Assembly: GCA_021802745.1 (NCBI GenBank)
Contig: JAJZRK010000147.1
Coordinates: 1 to 7,790 of the forward strand
Reading direction: 5' to 3'
DNA length: 7,790 bases
From: a bacterium
GTDB taxonomy: Bacteria > Gemmatimonadota > Gemmatimonadetes > Gemmatimonadales > Gemmatimonadaceae
The translations under genes and the position numbers were made by a program. Under the pieces are notes generated by a model that did no database searches, had not been told where the DNA came from, and saw nothing but the letters and a program-made list of their open reading frames with translations. Below, piece by piece: positions 1 through 7,790 of this stretch. Numbering within the stretch: the first letter of the stretch is position 1; every line of letters starts with the position of its first letter.

Positions 1-631
1 TCCAGCCAGTTCTATACCCGACCTTGTCAACGAGTGAGCCGCCGGGAACGCTAAGCGCAGTAGACGTGACGATGAAGTATGGCTTTGCCTGGTCAATGGT
101 GGTGTAGGCCGGGTCGGCCCCATTACTGGTGCGGTATGCCGGTCGAGCAATCAGCCCTTTGTGCATTGGCATTGCCCCACTCGACTGGAAAAACGACGCA
201 TCTGAGTCCCTGCATGGAAGGTAGCCGTTCAAAGTCCAGCTAAAGCAAGTCGAACCGGATGGGTCCGCCTGTTCAGTCGCCATGCTGCCAAACGACGAGT
301 TCGTGTCCGGCTGGTAGGCCGTCGTGTTCTCGAGCTGGAAGAAGTACTGTGTGCAGTGTGACGCTGTGACGAACCCGCGTTGGCCGTTCCAGTCGGCCAC
401 CATTCCAACACTGCAGACGGCGCGACGGGGCTTCGCCGCCCATCGGATACCTCCGACCACTTCGTTCCAGAAGGATTCGAGCGTCCACCCGGGCGGGGGC
501 GGCGCTGCCGGGAGCGCCCCCATGCTCTGGACGCTCGGCGGTTCGTAGGTCGCGAAGGAAACTGCGAGCGTGTCGAGGCCTGCATCGCGAACCAACCGGA
601 TGACCTCTCGGCTCGCTGCTTCTCTGCCGAC
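1..631 (-). pseudogene. Catalytic domain of secreted S1-family serine protease (3' part, runs off window)
   Basis: Reading the minus strand in the same frame as the ORF upstream (632-1120), there is no stop from 631 to the window edge. The translation has a chymotrypsin-fold catalytic core: FVTASHCT with the likely catalytic His (codon 356-358, residue 255 counted from the ATG at 1120), then CRDSDASFF with the likely catalytic Asp (codon 200-202, residue 307). Near the edge is KVGYRTGW, resembling the stretch that precedes the GDSGGP serine motif in streptogrisin/alpha-lytic-type proteases. The Ser itself lies outside the window. An in-frame TAG at 632-634 separates this part from its signal peptide and pro-region. 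The first internal ATG (521-523) has no ribosome binding site, so this half is probably not made as a secreted enzyme. The family call rests on motifs; the exact subfamily is uncertain. Confidence 0.68.
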
Positions 632-1120
632 CTAAGTCACTCCGACTGAGACGCGATTCGCTTGTTCGTCGAGGTCCAGTCCGTGCATCCCCGGCACTCG
701 GCCCAGCGCTCGCTCGAACAGAAGGTCACGCACTTGCGCGAGCTGCCAGAAGCTGAACTTGCCATCGACGACGCGCGCAGAAGTTAACCGCGACCCGGGC
801 AATGCGCGCTGCAGTAGCGACACCACGTTGGCGCCTTCTGTCAGAAGTGCCGTCTTCTCCGTGGCACGCGTGCTGACCATCACCAGCTCACCGGTTGGCG
901 ATCGGAAGTAGCCTCCAAAGCCCGGCACGCGCTGCGCGATATCATCAAATGCCTTCTCGTCAGGTCGAATCGCTTGTGGCTTGCCGACAACGGATTGACT
1001 TCCACTCGCCGGCTTGACGCGCTCAAGGGGCAACGGATCGGTGCATGCACTCGCGACAAACGCCGCCGACACGATGACGCTCGCCACGAGGCAAGCGCGA
1101 GCCGTCGCTGGAACCCACAT
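632..1120 (-). CDS. Signal peptide plus pro-region of a secreted serine protease, ended early by an amber codon
   Basis: This open frame encodes 162 residues. I start it at ATG 1118-1120 because AAGGAG lies at 1129-1134, eight bases upstream. The alternative GTG at 1127-1129 overlaps that Shine-Dalgarno sequence. Residues 1-25 form a signal peptide with a hydrophobic stretch ending VASA, and Cys26 makes it a possible lipoprotein with an imperfect lipobox. The rest (GYFRSPTGELVMVST, a helix-rich middle, ALGRVPGMHGLDLDEQ) reads like the N-terminal pro-region of a secreted bacterial protease. Past the TAG (632-634) the same frame continues with EVIRLVRDAGLD and then a protease catalytic domain, so the stop cuts one ancestral gene in two. 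If translated, the product would be an exported pro-region without an enzyme. Confidence 0.62.
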   Translation of the reverse strand: MWVPATARACLVASVIVSAAFVASACTDPLPLERVKPASGSQSVVGKPQAIRPDEKAFDDIAQRVPGFGGYFRSPTGELVMVSTRATEKTALLTEGANVVSLLQRALPGSRLTSARVVDGKFSFWQLAQVRDLLFERALGRVPGMHGLDLDEQANRVSVGVT

Positions 1121-1128
1121 ATCGATCA

Positions 1129-1134
1129 CTCCTT
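1129..1134 (-). promoter_or_regulatory. Ribosome binding site of the protease-like gene
   Basis: AAGGAG on the minus strand sits eight bases before ATG 1118-1120. It decides that start over the GTG three codons upstream, which overlaps this site. Confidence 0.6.
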
Positions 1135-1397
1135 GTGCCTAGTTTGAGTAGCAGAGTGCGCAGCACCTGCGGCCAATCGGAGGGGGCGTCTGTCCGAAGC
1201 TCCGAGCCGCCCCGAGATTGTCTGCGGATGAATCGTCGCTCCTGCTCGGACTTCGTAGACTCGCATCGCTGGTTGTCGCCAGCGTGCCACAAACTAGCGT
1301 CCTTGGGATCAGACGCTATTACGCTATGTAACATTTGCTATTCTCCCAAGAGAAACAGGTATTCCCTCGCACGGATTGACAGGCATTCCCGGACACC

Positions 1398-1574
1398 ATG
1401 CCTTGCCTCTGTAGGGGACACACCGATGCCCTCGCCAGCGAACGCAACTCCAGCTCGGCGCGCATGTTTCTCTTGCAAGATGCCGCGCGCGCGGAAGAGC
1501 ACGCGGCGGCCTCCCGTGAACTCTGTCGTAATACAGGGGCTGCGAAAGACGGCGAGGGGCAACGGCGCGGTTGA
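1398..1574 (+). CDS. Possible small ORF or gene remnant, unknown function
   Basis: ATG 1398-1400 opens a 58-codon frame ending in TGA 1572-1574. I do not recognise the product. The middle (about residues 23-50) is Ala/Glu/Arg-rich and predicted helical (MFLLQDAARAEEHAAASREL), with more coding-like composition than the longer overlapping frames. There is no convincing ribosome binding site before the ATG. Homology may begin inside the frame, which would make this a gene remnant. It lies between two broken genes, so a decayed fragment is as likely as a real small gene. Confidence 0.2.
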   Translation: MPCLCRGHTDALASERNSSSARMFLLQDAARAEEHAAASRELCRNTGAAKDGEGQRRG

Positions 1575-1707
1575 AGCCCTGGGTCGCGCCGTTGTTTCGA
1601 ATGACTGTCTGGCAAGATCCTGGGCAAGATCGGCGATCGCGCTGTGTTCTCGAAATGGCGGCGCGTCGCAGCGGACCTCAGTGGTGCATTAACTCCGTTC
1701 TGGCATC

Positions 1708-1719
1708 AAGGAGGGGAGG
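1708..1719 (+). promoter_or_regulatory. Strong ribosome binding site before ATG 1720
   Basis: AAGGAGGGGAGG lies immediately before the ATG. It is the best ribosome binding site in the window and marks 1720 as a genuine gene start, although the frame is closed 29 codons later. Confidence 0.6.
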
Positions 1720-2133
1720 ATGCAGGCTCGGAGCAAGTACCTGGCGCGGGTCAGCACAAGAGGTTTCGTCGGTATGCTTGGACTGCTGCTCGCGGCCGCG
1801 ACTGGTTAATGCCGACTCATTTCCGGCTATTGCACGACGCTCGGATCCGGCGGAGTCATCGTGCGGGTGGAGGACGCGGCGGCGAACGCGGGCATCGGTG
1901 TGACGCCAGGATCGTGGTCGGCGATGGTAGATACAGACAGTCTTCATGTATCAACGACGCCTGAGCGCAATGACAAGGATTTCGTTCCTGCTATTGCGCG
2001 TCCCGGCACTTATGAAGTTGCGGTCTGGAAGGAAGGCTATGAAGTTTGGCGCCAGTCCGGTGTTGCCGTCACTCGCGATCAGTGCGACGTTGCGCGTGTA
2101 CCGGTTAGAGCCGCCCTTACGCGACTCTCGTGA
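1720..2133 (+). pseudogene. Exported PEGA/carboxypeptidase-regulatory-like small protein with in-frame stop
   Basis: ATG 1720-1722 follows a very strong Shine-Dalgarno sequence (AAGGAGG within 1708-1719). Codons 1-29 give a typical export signal: basic N-terminus (QARSKYLARVSTR), hydrophobic core (GMLGLLLAAA), then TG. Codon 30 is TAA (1807-1809). The same frame then stays open to TGA 2131-2133 and encodes a plausible mature domain: GGVIVRVEDA, a middle strand, PGTYEVAVWKEGYEVW, and SGVAVTRDQC, the pattern of small beta-sandwich regulatory-like domains. Signal and domain fit one ancestral gene of 138 codons broken by a nonsense change. Restart at GTG 1861, with GGAG about five bases upstream, could give a 90-residue cytoplasmic product lacking the signal. 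The domain family is inferred from pattern only. Confidence 0.55.
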
Positions 2134-2211
2134 TAACGTGACGAGGCACGTACGATAGGCAGCCCGCGTGGCACTAAGGATGCAGTGTTGTCGACCAGTT
2201 GTACCGGCACC

Positions 2212-2790
2212 CTCGCCCGGGAGTTGAATGATACCAGTCACAGCGGCAAGCCAGTCGCCATAGTGACCACCGAGGCGTGCAAACACACTCAGCGGAAGCC
2301 GCCTCTCTTTCGCTGCGGCCATGCTGGCGGGCGCCGAACGGCGCCAACAGGCGTTTGAACGGGGAATCGCGCCCCGAATGCACCGGTATCCACGTTGCGT
2401 CCTTGTAGTCGGCGTGTGCGGCTGAGCCCTCTTCGACGTGCACGTTCATCGCGATTGAGCGTGTCTGCACCTCGAAGACCGACCGATCAGCTGCACCCAC
2501 GCTCGTATGCTGGCCCCGATAGCCGTTGGGCTTGGCTGGACGATGTAGTCCTTGAAGCGTCCGACGACCGGTACATGAGGGTCGTGAACCGCGTCGAGCG
2601 CGTAGTCGCCGTCCGTCCCGGACGCGCGGGAGGCTGACGTGCGCGCCCAACTCGCGCGGCCGGCGTTCCAGCGAATCGGCGAACTCGCCGTTCGGTTCAT
2701 CCCGTACCGTGCATCGTGAGACCATGGCGCGGTTCGGGTCGGGCTCCAAGGCGATCGAGGCGATCGCGAAGGCGCTATAGCGACGCCCTA
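2212..2790 (-). pseudogene. Degraded RelA/SpoT-type (p)ppGpp synthetase remnant
   Basis: No single frame is open, but joined frames read as an RSH enzyme. From 2790 down, one frame gives LEPDPNRAMVSR...RDEPNGEFADSLERR, resembling the linker before the synthetase domain. After a shift at about 2611 (one extra base), the next frame gives ALDAVHD then GRFKDYI (2562-2542). After a shift at about 2534 (one missing base), the first frame resumes with KPNGYRGQHTSV, VFEVQTRS, AMNVHVEEGSAAHADYK (ends 2402). These match the conserved GRFKDYI-x-x-PKPNGYQSLHT, E-V-Q-I-R-T and AAHW-YK blocks of RelA/SpoT. About 50 residues normally lying between linker and the DCY region appear deleted. A third frame (LPLSVFARLGGHYGDWLAAV, 2322-2212) may continue the gene. 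The 5' part is missing, ending at merA. It is non-functional as read. Confidence 0.6.
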
Positions 2791-2826
2791 TCAGGATACG
2801 GCGCTTCAACGGGCAACTATCAACTC

Positions 2827-4568
<1,742 letters not shown>

Positions 4569-4580
4569 GAGAGAGTCCCG

Positions 4581-4955
4581 TCAGTAGAAGAGGGGGGCCA
4601 CGAGCGGGAAGACAAGGGCGATACCGAGCAGTGCCGCGACGATCCAGAAGAGGAGCTTGTACGATTGTCGGACCCTCGGTACGGCGCAGAGTTCATCGGG
4701 CGCGCACGCCTCCGGGCGGTAGATGCGACGGTAGGCGACGTACAACGCTACGAGCGCAGCGCCAATGAAGATCGGGCGATACCGCTCCAGCGCGGTGAGA
4801 TTGCCGATCCAGGCGCCGCTGACGCCCAGCGCGAGCAATACCAAGGGCCCGAGGCAGCAGGCCGAGGCGAGGAGCGCGGCCAGGCCGCCGATGGTTAGGG
4901 CGACGCGACCTTTCCCGGCATCCGAGAGTGGCTCGTTGTTGTGTTGGGTGGACAT
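4581..4955 (-). CDS. merT: Inner-membrane mercuric transport protein MerT
   Basis: A 124-residue membrane protein that moves Hg(II) from MerP to cytoplasmic MerA. Three membrane segments are visible: about residues 18-45 with the vicinal pair Cys33-Cys34 ([17 protein letters not shown]), about 60-75 ([15 protein letters not shown]), and about 101-119. The cytoplasmic loop carries Cys84 and Cys90 ([12 protein letters not shown]), as in Tn501 MerT, and the end LVAPLFY is typical. I choose ATG 4953-4955. The frame is open further upstream, but that stretch runs through the operator into merR. The N-terminal tail before the first membrane segment is several residues longer than in Tn501. The predicted transcription start is within a few bases of this ATG. 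It is the first gene of merTPA. Confidence 0.95.
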   Translation of the reverse strand: MSTQHNNEPLSDAGKGRVALTIGGLAALLASACCLGPLVLLALGVSGAWIGNLTALERYRPIFIGAALVALYVAYRRIYRPEACAPDELCAVPRVRQSYKLLFWIVAALLGIALVFPLVAPLFY

Positions 4956-4967
4956 GTCCCGTAGTCT
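4939..4967 (+). promoter_or_regulatory. Candidate divergent merR promoter
   Basis: On the plus strand TTGTGT (4939-4944) and TAGTCT (4962-4967) are spaced by 17 bases. The predicted start, about 4974, lies inside the MerR operator and leaves a leader of some 20 bases before GTG 4996. This would place merR under its own repression, as in known mer operons. The -35 match is modest. Confidence 0.4.
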
Positions 4968-4993
4968 ACATCCGTACCTAACTACGGAGTCAA
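4963..4993 (-). promoter_or_regulatory. merTPA promoter with MerR operator
   Basis: On the minus strand a -35 TTGACT (4988-4993) and a -10 TAGACT (4963-4968) are separated by 19 bases (4969-4987). This over-long spacer is the hallmark of MerR-activated promoters. Inside it lies the dyad CCGTA-6-TACGG, very close to the Tn21/Tn501 mer operator. MerR bound here bends and represses; Hg(II)-MerR untwists the DNA so RNA polymerase can open the promoter. The predicted transcription start falls at about 4955-4957. Confidence 0.92.
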
Positions 4994-4995
4994 GA

Positions 4996-5439
4996 GTGAG
5001 TGATCCGGGCCGGGACGATGTGACCATTGGTGGTCTCGCCGCATCGGCTGGCGTGCACGTCGAGACCATACGGTTTTATCAGCGGAAGGGGCTCCTGGCG
5101 GAGCCGCGCCGGATCTATGGGCGGATCCGGCACTACGGGCCGGCGGATGTCGCACGCGTGCGATTCGTGAAGTCGGCGCAACGACTCGGTTTCAGCCTCG
5201 ACGAGATCGCTGGCTTGCTGCGGCTCGAGGACGGCACGCACTGTGACGAGGCGCGCGCCGCGGCGGAACACAAGCTGATGGACGTCCGCGCCAAGCTCGC
5301 GGACCTCCGGCGGATGGAGACGGCACTCGCGCAACTGGTCCGCCGATGCGCGGCGACTTCTGGGAGCGTGCGGTGCCCGTTGATCGCGGCGCTCGGACGG
5401 GGTGAAGTAAACCCTGCGCGTGCCGGTGCCCGCAGATGA
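4996..5439 (+). CDS. merR: Mercury-responsive transcriptional regulator MerR
   Basis: A 147-residue MerR-family regulator that represses merTPA without mercury and activates it with Hg(II). Residues 9-30 form the helix-turn-helix ([20 protein letters not shown]), followed by the wing (GLLAEPRR, then [19 protein letters not shown]), [12 protein letters not shown], and the long dimerisation helix (about 83-117). The Hg(II) ligands are Cys83, Cys118 and Cys127, with spacings of 35 and 9 residues identical to Tn501 MerR (82, 117, 126). The start is GTG 4996-4998 with GGAG (4986-4989) six bases upstream; longer in-frame extensions would run back through the operator and merT. It is divergent from merT, sharing the operator. 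The basic tail after LIAALGRGE is unremarkable. Confidence 0.95.
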   Translation: MSDPGRDDVTIGGLAASAGVHVETIRFYQRKGLLAEPRRIYGRIRHYGPADVARVRFVKSAQRLGFSLDEIAGLLRLEDGTHCDEARAAAEHKLMDVRAKLADLRRMETALAQLVRRCAATSGSVRCPLIAALGRGEVNPARAGARR

Positions 5440-5793
5440 CCACCATGCGCCGCGAGAACCTTGCCGATGAGGGTGCGTACGTCGAGGCATCTTCGAGCCG
5501 CATACGCACGACGCCAATGGCGCCGCCTCGTCGGCTTCCGTTTTGGAAACGAATAGGCCGCGCAGGTGGCGTGGATCGTGGCGCGCTACAGAGGGAGCAC
5601 GGTACGCCGCTTCGACGGCTGAGGCAGATGCTCCCTGCAAACCGGCGATGAACGCCCCGGACACCGGACCGGAAGTTCCCGGGCGAAACGGACACCGGCC
5701 ATCACGTGGCATCTCCAGCACACGGCTGGCTCGCTCGTGGCAAGTGTTCGGTTCGCACGGGGCTGGTTGCGCCGCCGATGGCGGGCCTCGCGG
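5440..5793. other. Stretch of about 350 bases between merR and the lipoprotein gene, no convincing gene
   Basis: A 71-codon plus-strand frame (5436-5651) overlaps the merR stop as ATGA, the arrangement of a coupled gene, but its Arg/Pro-rich product matches nothing I know and has no recognisable domain. Minus-strand frames crossing here are extensions of merR shadows. A perfect 5-bp inverted repeat GGCCT/AGGCC (5784-5800) flanks the lipoprotein stop codon but has no T-run, so I do not call a terminator. No transposon end, tRNA or phage-type site was seen. Confidence 0.4.
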
Positions 5794-6342
5794 TTAGGCC
5801 GTGGTGAAAGTGAAGATCATCCCAAACGTGCCATTGGCCGCCTGCCATCCGGTACCCATCATGCCCGGGCCCCATTGACCGTTCATCATCGAGGTTGAGC
5901 CCATCATTCCGCCTGAGACATTCTGGCCACCCATCATCGTGCCGGGTGACAGGTTGATCGTGCGGCCGGCCGTGTCCTTCAAGCTTGGCGACAAATGCAC
6001 CACGTATTTCGTGGCGCCCTTCAACGACGCTTGCGGCATCAGTGTGAGCGTGGTGCGGTCGGCTGACCATGTGGCGGTGGCGGCAACTACGGGGCCGGTT
6101 ACGCTCCCTTCGTGCAGGACCACGAGCATTTCCATGCCGCTCATCATCGCATGGCTGAAGCGAAGCACCACTGGAGCGTTGGGGGCGACACCGGTCGTGG
6201 CGCTCGCGGGCTGAATGCTCGCCAGCGACGGCGCATTGACCGCGGCATCGGAAGGTCCGACGCCCGTGTCGGAACGAGAACAGGCCGCGAGGAAGAGGGC
6301 GGCGACGGGAAGCACGGCGAGGAGGCGGGGGCGCACAGGCAT
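5794..6342 (-). CDS. Met-rich Ig-like (Big_5-type) lipoprotein
   Basis: A 182-residue lipoprotein. Residues 1-20 are a signal peptide ending LFLAA with the lipid-modified Cys21, then a Ser/Asp/Gly linker. Residues about 38-130 read as a bacterial Ig-like domain: IQPASATTGVAPNAPVVLRF, TATWSADRTTLTLMP, LKGATKYVVHLSPSLKDTAG, closing with FTFTT at the C-terminus (177-181). Between the last strands is an unusual Gly/Met-rich insert (132-166) with Met pairs at 136-137, 146-147, 152-153 and 161-162; a further pair, 66-67, sits in the Ig part (HAMMSGMEM). Paired methionines suggest binding of soft metals such as Cu(I) or Ag(I), by inference only. The start is ATG 6340-6342 with AAGGGAG seven bases upstream and an AT-rich promoter-like stretch before that. 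Location would be the outer membrane or periplasm. Confidence 0.82.
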   Translation of the reverse strand: MPVRPRLLAVLPVAALFLAACSRSDTGVGPSDAAVNAPSLASIQPASATTGVAPNAPVVLRFSHAMMSGMEMLVVLHEGSVTGPVVAATATWSADRTTLTLMPQASLKGATKYVVHLSPSLKDTAGRTINLSPGTMMGGQNVSGGMMGSTSMMNGQWGPGMMGTGWQAANGTFGMIFTFTTA

Positions 6343-6375
6343 GTAGGAACTCCCTTATATGTTTATATAGTAGAA
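6343..6375 (-). promoter_or_regulatory. Ribosome binding site and AT-rich promoter-like region of the lipoprotein gene
   Basis: AAGGGAG (6350-6356) precedes ATG 6340-6342 by seven bases. Just upstream, CTATATAAACATATAA (6356-6371) is strikingly AT-rich for this window and includes -10-like TATA elements. No clear -35 was found, so the promoter call is tentative. Confidence 0.4.
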
Positions 6376-6384
6376 CGGTAGTGT

Positions 6385-6640
6385 TTAGCCGATGAATACG
6401 GTATCAGGGAATCGCCGTCTCAGGGCAAGGAATTGCCCGACTGGTATGCGATGGCGAACCTCTTCGCAGATGCCGTCCCGGCATAGCGCATCTGTGGCCG
6501 CGGTGATCGCCACGGTGTCCGGTGGATCTGGTCCCAAGCGGCACGCGTGGGTGACGCCATTGCGCGTCCCCCCCGGCCTCCGCTATCCCGATTTCGGCTG
6601 GGCGAAGATGACGAATGATGTCCTCGTCAGCTTCGCCCAC
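6385..6640 (-). pseudogene. Small unknown gene, frameshifted at a homopolymer run
   Basis: GTG 6638-6640 opens a frame reading GEADEDIIRHLRPAEIGIAEAGG. At a run of seven C on the plus strand (6568-6574) the coding look moves to the next frame, which continues NGVTHACRLGPDPPDTVAIT, ALCRDGICEEVRHRIPVGQF and ends in TAA 6385-6387. One base fewer in the run would join them into a protein of roughly 84 residues. I do not recognise it. GGGAG lies too close to the GTG to be an ideal ribosome binding site, so the true start may differ. It lies on the same strand as, and 42 bases upstream of, the Met-rich lipoprotein gene. It may equally be one intact gene with a sequencing error, a decayed fragment, or chance. 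Confidence 0.3.
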
Positions 6641-6833
6641 TTCTCCCTGTCAGTGATCGCTCCTTTCAACGAGGCGCGGCCACGCACGGGCGTTCGGGGT
6701 GGCGGCACGGCGTTCCGGAGCTATACTCCCGCCCGAGCGCCCGCCATTCCTGTCGCGGCAGATCGCGCGCTGTGGCAGCGATGAGTCGTCCGTGATGCGA
6801 CCAGACCCCACTACGCGCCACGGCGGGCCACAG
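6641..6833. other. Spacer between the small frameshifted ORF and the TonB-dependent receptor
   Basis: This stretch of nearly 200 bases shows no convincing gene. A TATACT at 6722-6727 (plus strand) resembles a -10 element but has no partner -35 at the right distance. No terminator hairpin with a T-run follows the receptor stop. Confidence 0.3.
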
Positions 6834-7790
6834 TCATCGCACCGTCACCGACAGCCGCAGAAGGCGCGGCGCGCCAGGCTGCAGGTTGTTGTTTCCGTTG
6901 GCCGACGCGACATACCGCGCGTTCGCCAGGTTTTCGACATTCGCCTGCAACAGCACGCGCGCACCCGACGAGACGTACAGGCCGGCATCAAGTCGCGTGA
7001 ATGCCGGAAGGACCACCCGGTTGTCGATCGCCGCGTACATGCGTGCTTGGCGCACCACGCCCAACGCCAGCCCCACTGGGCGGCTCACCTGCAGGCGGTT
7101 CCAGAGGGCAAGGGACTGGGCCGGGACCAATGGCATCGTCACGCCGGCGGTCGCCGCCGTGGTGCGGCTGACGAGACGGGCGCGCTGTGCGGTGTAGGCC
7201 GCCGAGATCATCCACCCAGTGGTGACCTGCCCCTGCGCCTCCAGCTCAACTCCGCGCGATTCCTGCTTCCCTGTCTGCACAATCACACCGGCGCGCATCG
7301 GGTCAGGCGCGCTCGAACGGCTGCGCGTCAGCAGATACACGGCACCGCTAAGCCGCAGGTCGGTGGTCGGCTCCCACTTCGCACCAGCTTCGCGTGTCTC
7401 AAAACGCTCGGGCTCAAGGGCGGTCGTGCTGGCCGTGAGCGATCCGAACTGATCGCCCGCGCTCGGCAGCGCCGACGTGGCCACGCTCGCGTAGAGCGAC
7501 GCGGACGGACGCACCTTGTACTCGAGGCCAGCCCGTGGCGTGACCATCACGTCCGCGCGATGCAGCCCTTGTGTGCTGCGGTGGTCCTCGAACGCGATGC
7601 CGATCCGTTCGACGCGAACGCCCATCGTGGTCTGCCATCGGCGCCCCAGCCGACCCTGATGCTGCACATACGCCGCGGCGATATTCGCGAGCGTGCCGTT
7701 ATCAGCGTCCGTCGCCGACTGTCGGAAGTCGACGCTCGGCCAGCTCGCCGCTCCCGACGCGGGCACAGAGGCACTCGTCGCATTGCCGGC
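6834..7790 (-). CDS. TonB-dependent outer-membrane receptor, siderophore type (C-terminal part)
   Basis: The frame is open from the window edge to TGA 6834-6836, giving 318 residues of the C-terminal half of an outer-membrane beta-barrel. Alternating strands typical of siderophore receptors are visible: PRAGLEYKVRPSASLYASVA, ALEPERFETREAGAKWEPT, LRLSGAVYLLTR, VQTGKQESRGVELEAQG, GWMISAAYTAQRA, LPAFTRLDAGLYV, LLQANVENLANARYVAS, then NNNLQPGAPRLLRLSVTVR. The TG-K/Q-E-SRG-ELE and NVENL-N-RY blocks are family hallmarks. The protein would import a ligand across the outer membrane using TonB-ExbB-ExbD energy. The plug, TonB box and signal peptide lie outside the window, so the substrate cannot be read; ferric siderophore is the usual one. 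The barrel ends in Arg rather than the more common aromatic residue. Confidence 0.88.
   Translation of the reverse strand, partial: AGNATSASVPASGAASWPSVDFRQSATDADNGTLANIAAAYVQHQGRLGRRWQTTMGVRVERIGIAFEDHRSTQGLHRADVMVTPRAGLEYKVRPSASLYASVATSALPSAGDQFGSLTASTTALEPERFETREAGAKWEPTTDLRLSGAVYLLTRSRSSAPDPMRAGVIVQTGKQESRGVELEAQGQVTTGWMISAAYTAQRARLVSRTTAATAGVTMPLVPAQSLALWNRLQVSRPVGLALGVVRQARMYAAIDNRVVLPAFTRLDAGLYVSSGARVLLQANVENLANARYVASANGNNNLQPGAPRLLRLSVTVR

Larger units (their letters stand above)
1135..1719. other. Stretch of about 580 bases without a convincing gene
   Basis: This lies between the divergently placed protease-like and PEGA-like genes, so it should hold both promoters. Several open frames cross it on both strands, but their Arg/Ser/Pro-rich translations look like frame shadows. 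The only coding-like patch is the small frame at 1398-1574. The part around 1310-1345 is AT-rich, and TTGGGA (around 1302) with TATGTA 16 bases on is a weak plus-strand promoter candidate. No tRNA, rRNA, terminator or insertion-sequence end was recognised. Confidence 0.4.

Noticed and set aside
1135..1692. 185-codon plus-strand frame
   Set aside because: Ser/Arg-rich translation without a domain, signal or ribosome binding site; a competing frame at 1398-1574 looks more coding-like.
5656..5698. Direct repeat CGGACACCGG in two copies about 30 bases apart
   Set aside because: Only two short copies in GC-rich sequence; no array or site structure, so likely chance.
4990..5721. 243-codon minus-strand frame opposite merR
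   Set aside because: Antisense shadow of merR with no domain features.
5784..5800. Inverted repeat GGCCT/AGGCC at the lipoprotein stop codon
   Set aside because: Short stem, includes the stop codon and is not followed by a T-run, so not a credible terminator.
6392..6784. 130-codon plus-strand frame
   Set aside because: No ribosome binding site or domain; opposite a better, though broken, minus-strand coding signal.

Overview
The window comes from a high-GC Gram-negative bacterium: lipoboxes, a TonB-dependent outer-membrane receptor and a proteobacterial-type mer operon are all present. The style of the lipoproteins and of the secreted protease with a pro-domain would suit Gemmatimonadota or a similar environmental lineage. 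That placement is a guess from style, not from a marker gene.

Left third (1-2826): decayed genes. Minus strand 1-1120 is a secreted, chymotrypsin-fold serine protease whose pro-region and catalytic domain share one frame but are split by a single amber codon at 632-634. Plus strand 1720-2133 is a small exported PEGA/carboxypeptidase-regulatory-like protein with a strong ribosome binding site and an in-frame ochre codon (1807-1809) at the end of its signal peptide. Minus strand about 2212-2790 holds pieces of a RelA/SpoT (p)ppGpp synthetase in alternating frames. It lies directly downstream of merA and appears 5'-truncated and internally deleted.

Centre (2827-5439): an intact mercury-resistance module. 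merR (plus) faces merT-merP-merA (minus) across a classical MerR operator-promoter with a 19-bp spacer. MerP binds Hg(II) in the periplasm, MerT carries it across the inner membrane, and MerA reduces it to volatile Hg(0). MerR represses the operon and activates it when mercury is present. The merT start lies almost at the predicted transcription start, so its mRNA may be leaderless.

Right third (5440-7790): about 350 bases without a convincing gene; then, on the minus strand, a Met-rich Ig-like lipoprotein, a small ORF broken at a 7-C run, and the C-terminal part of a TonB-dependent (siderophore-type) receptor cut by the window edge.

The mer genes are intact with all key cysteines, while every candidate gene to their left is broken. 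This suggests a module kept by selection beside a degenerating flank. Assembly errors remain an alternative, mainly for the frameshifts. Intact genes here end in TAG, TGA and TAA, so genome-wide stop-codon reassignment is unlikely.
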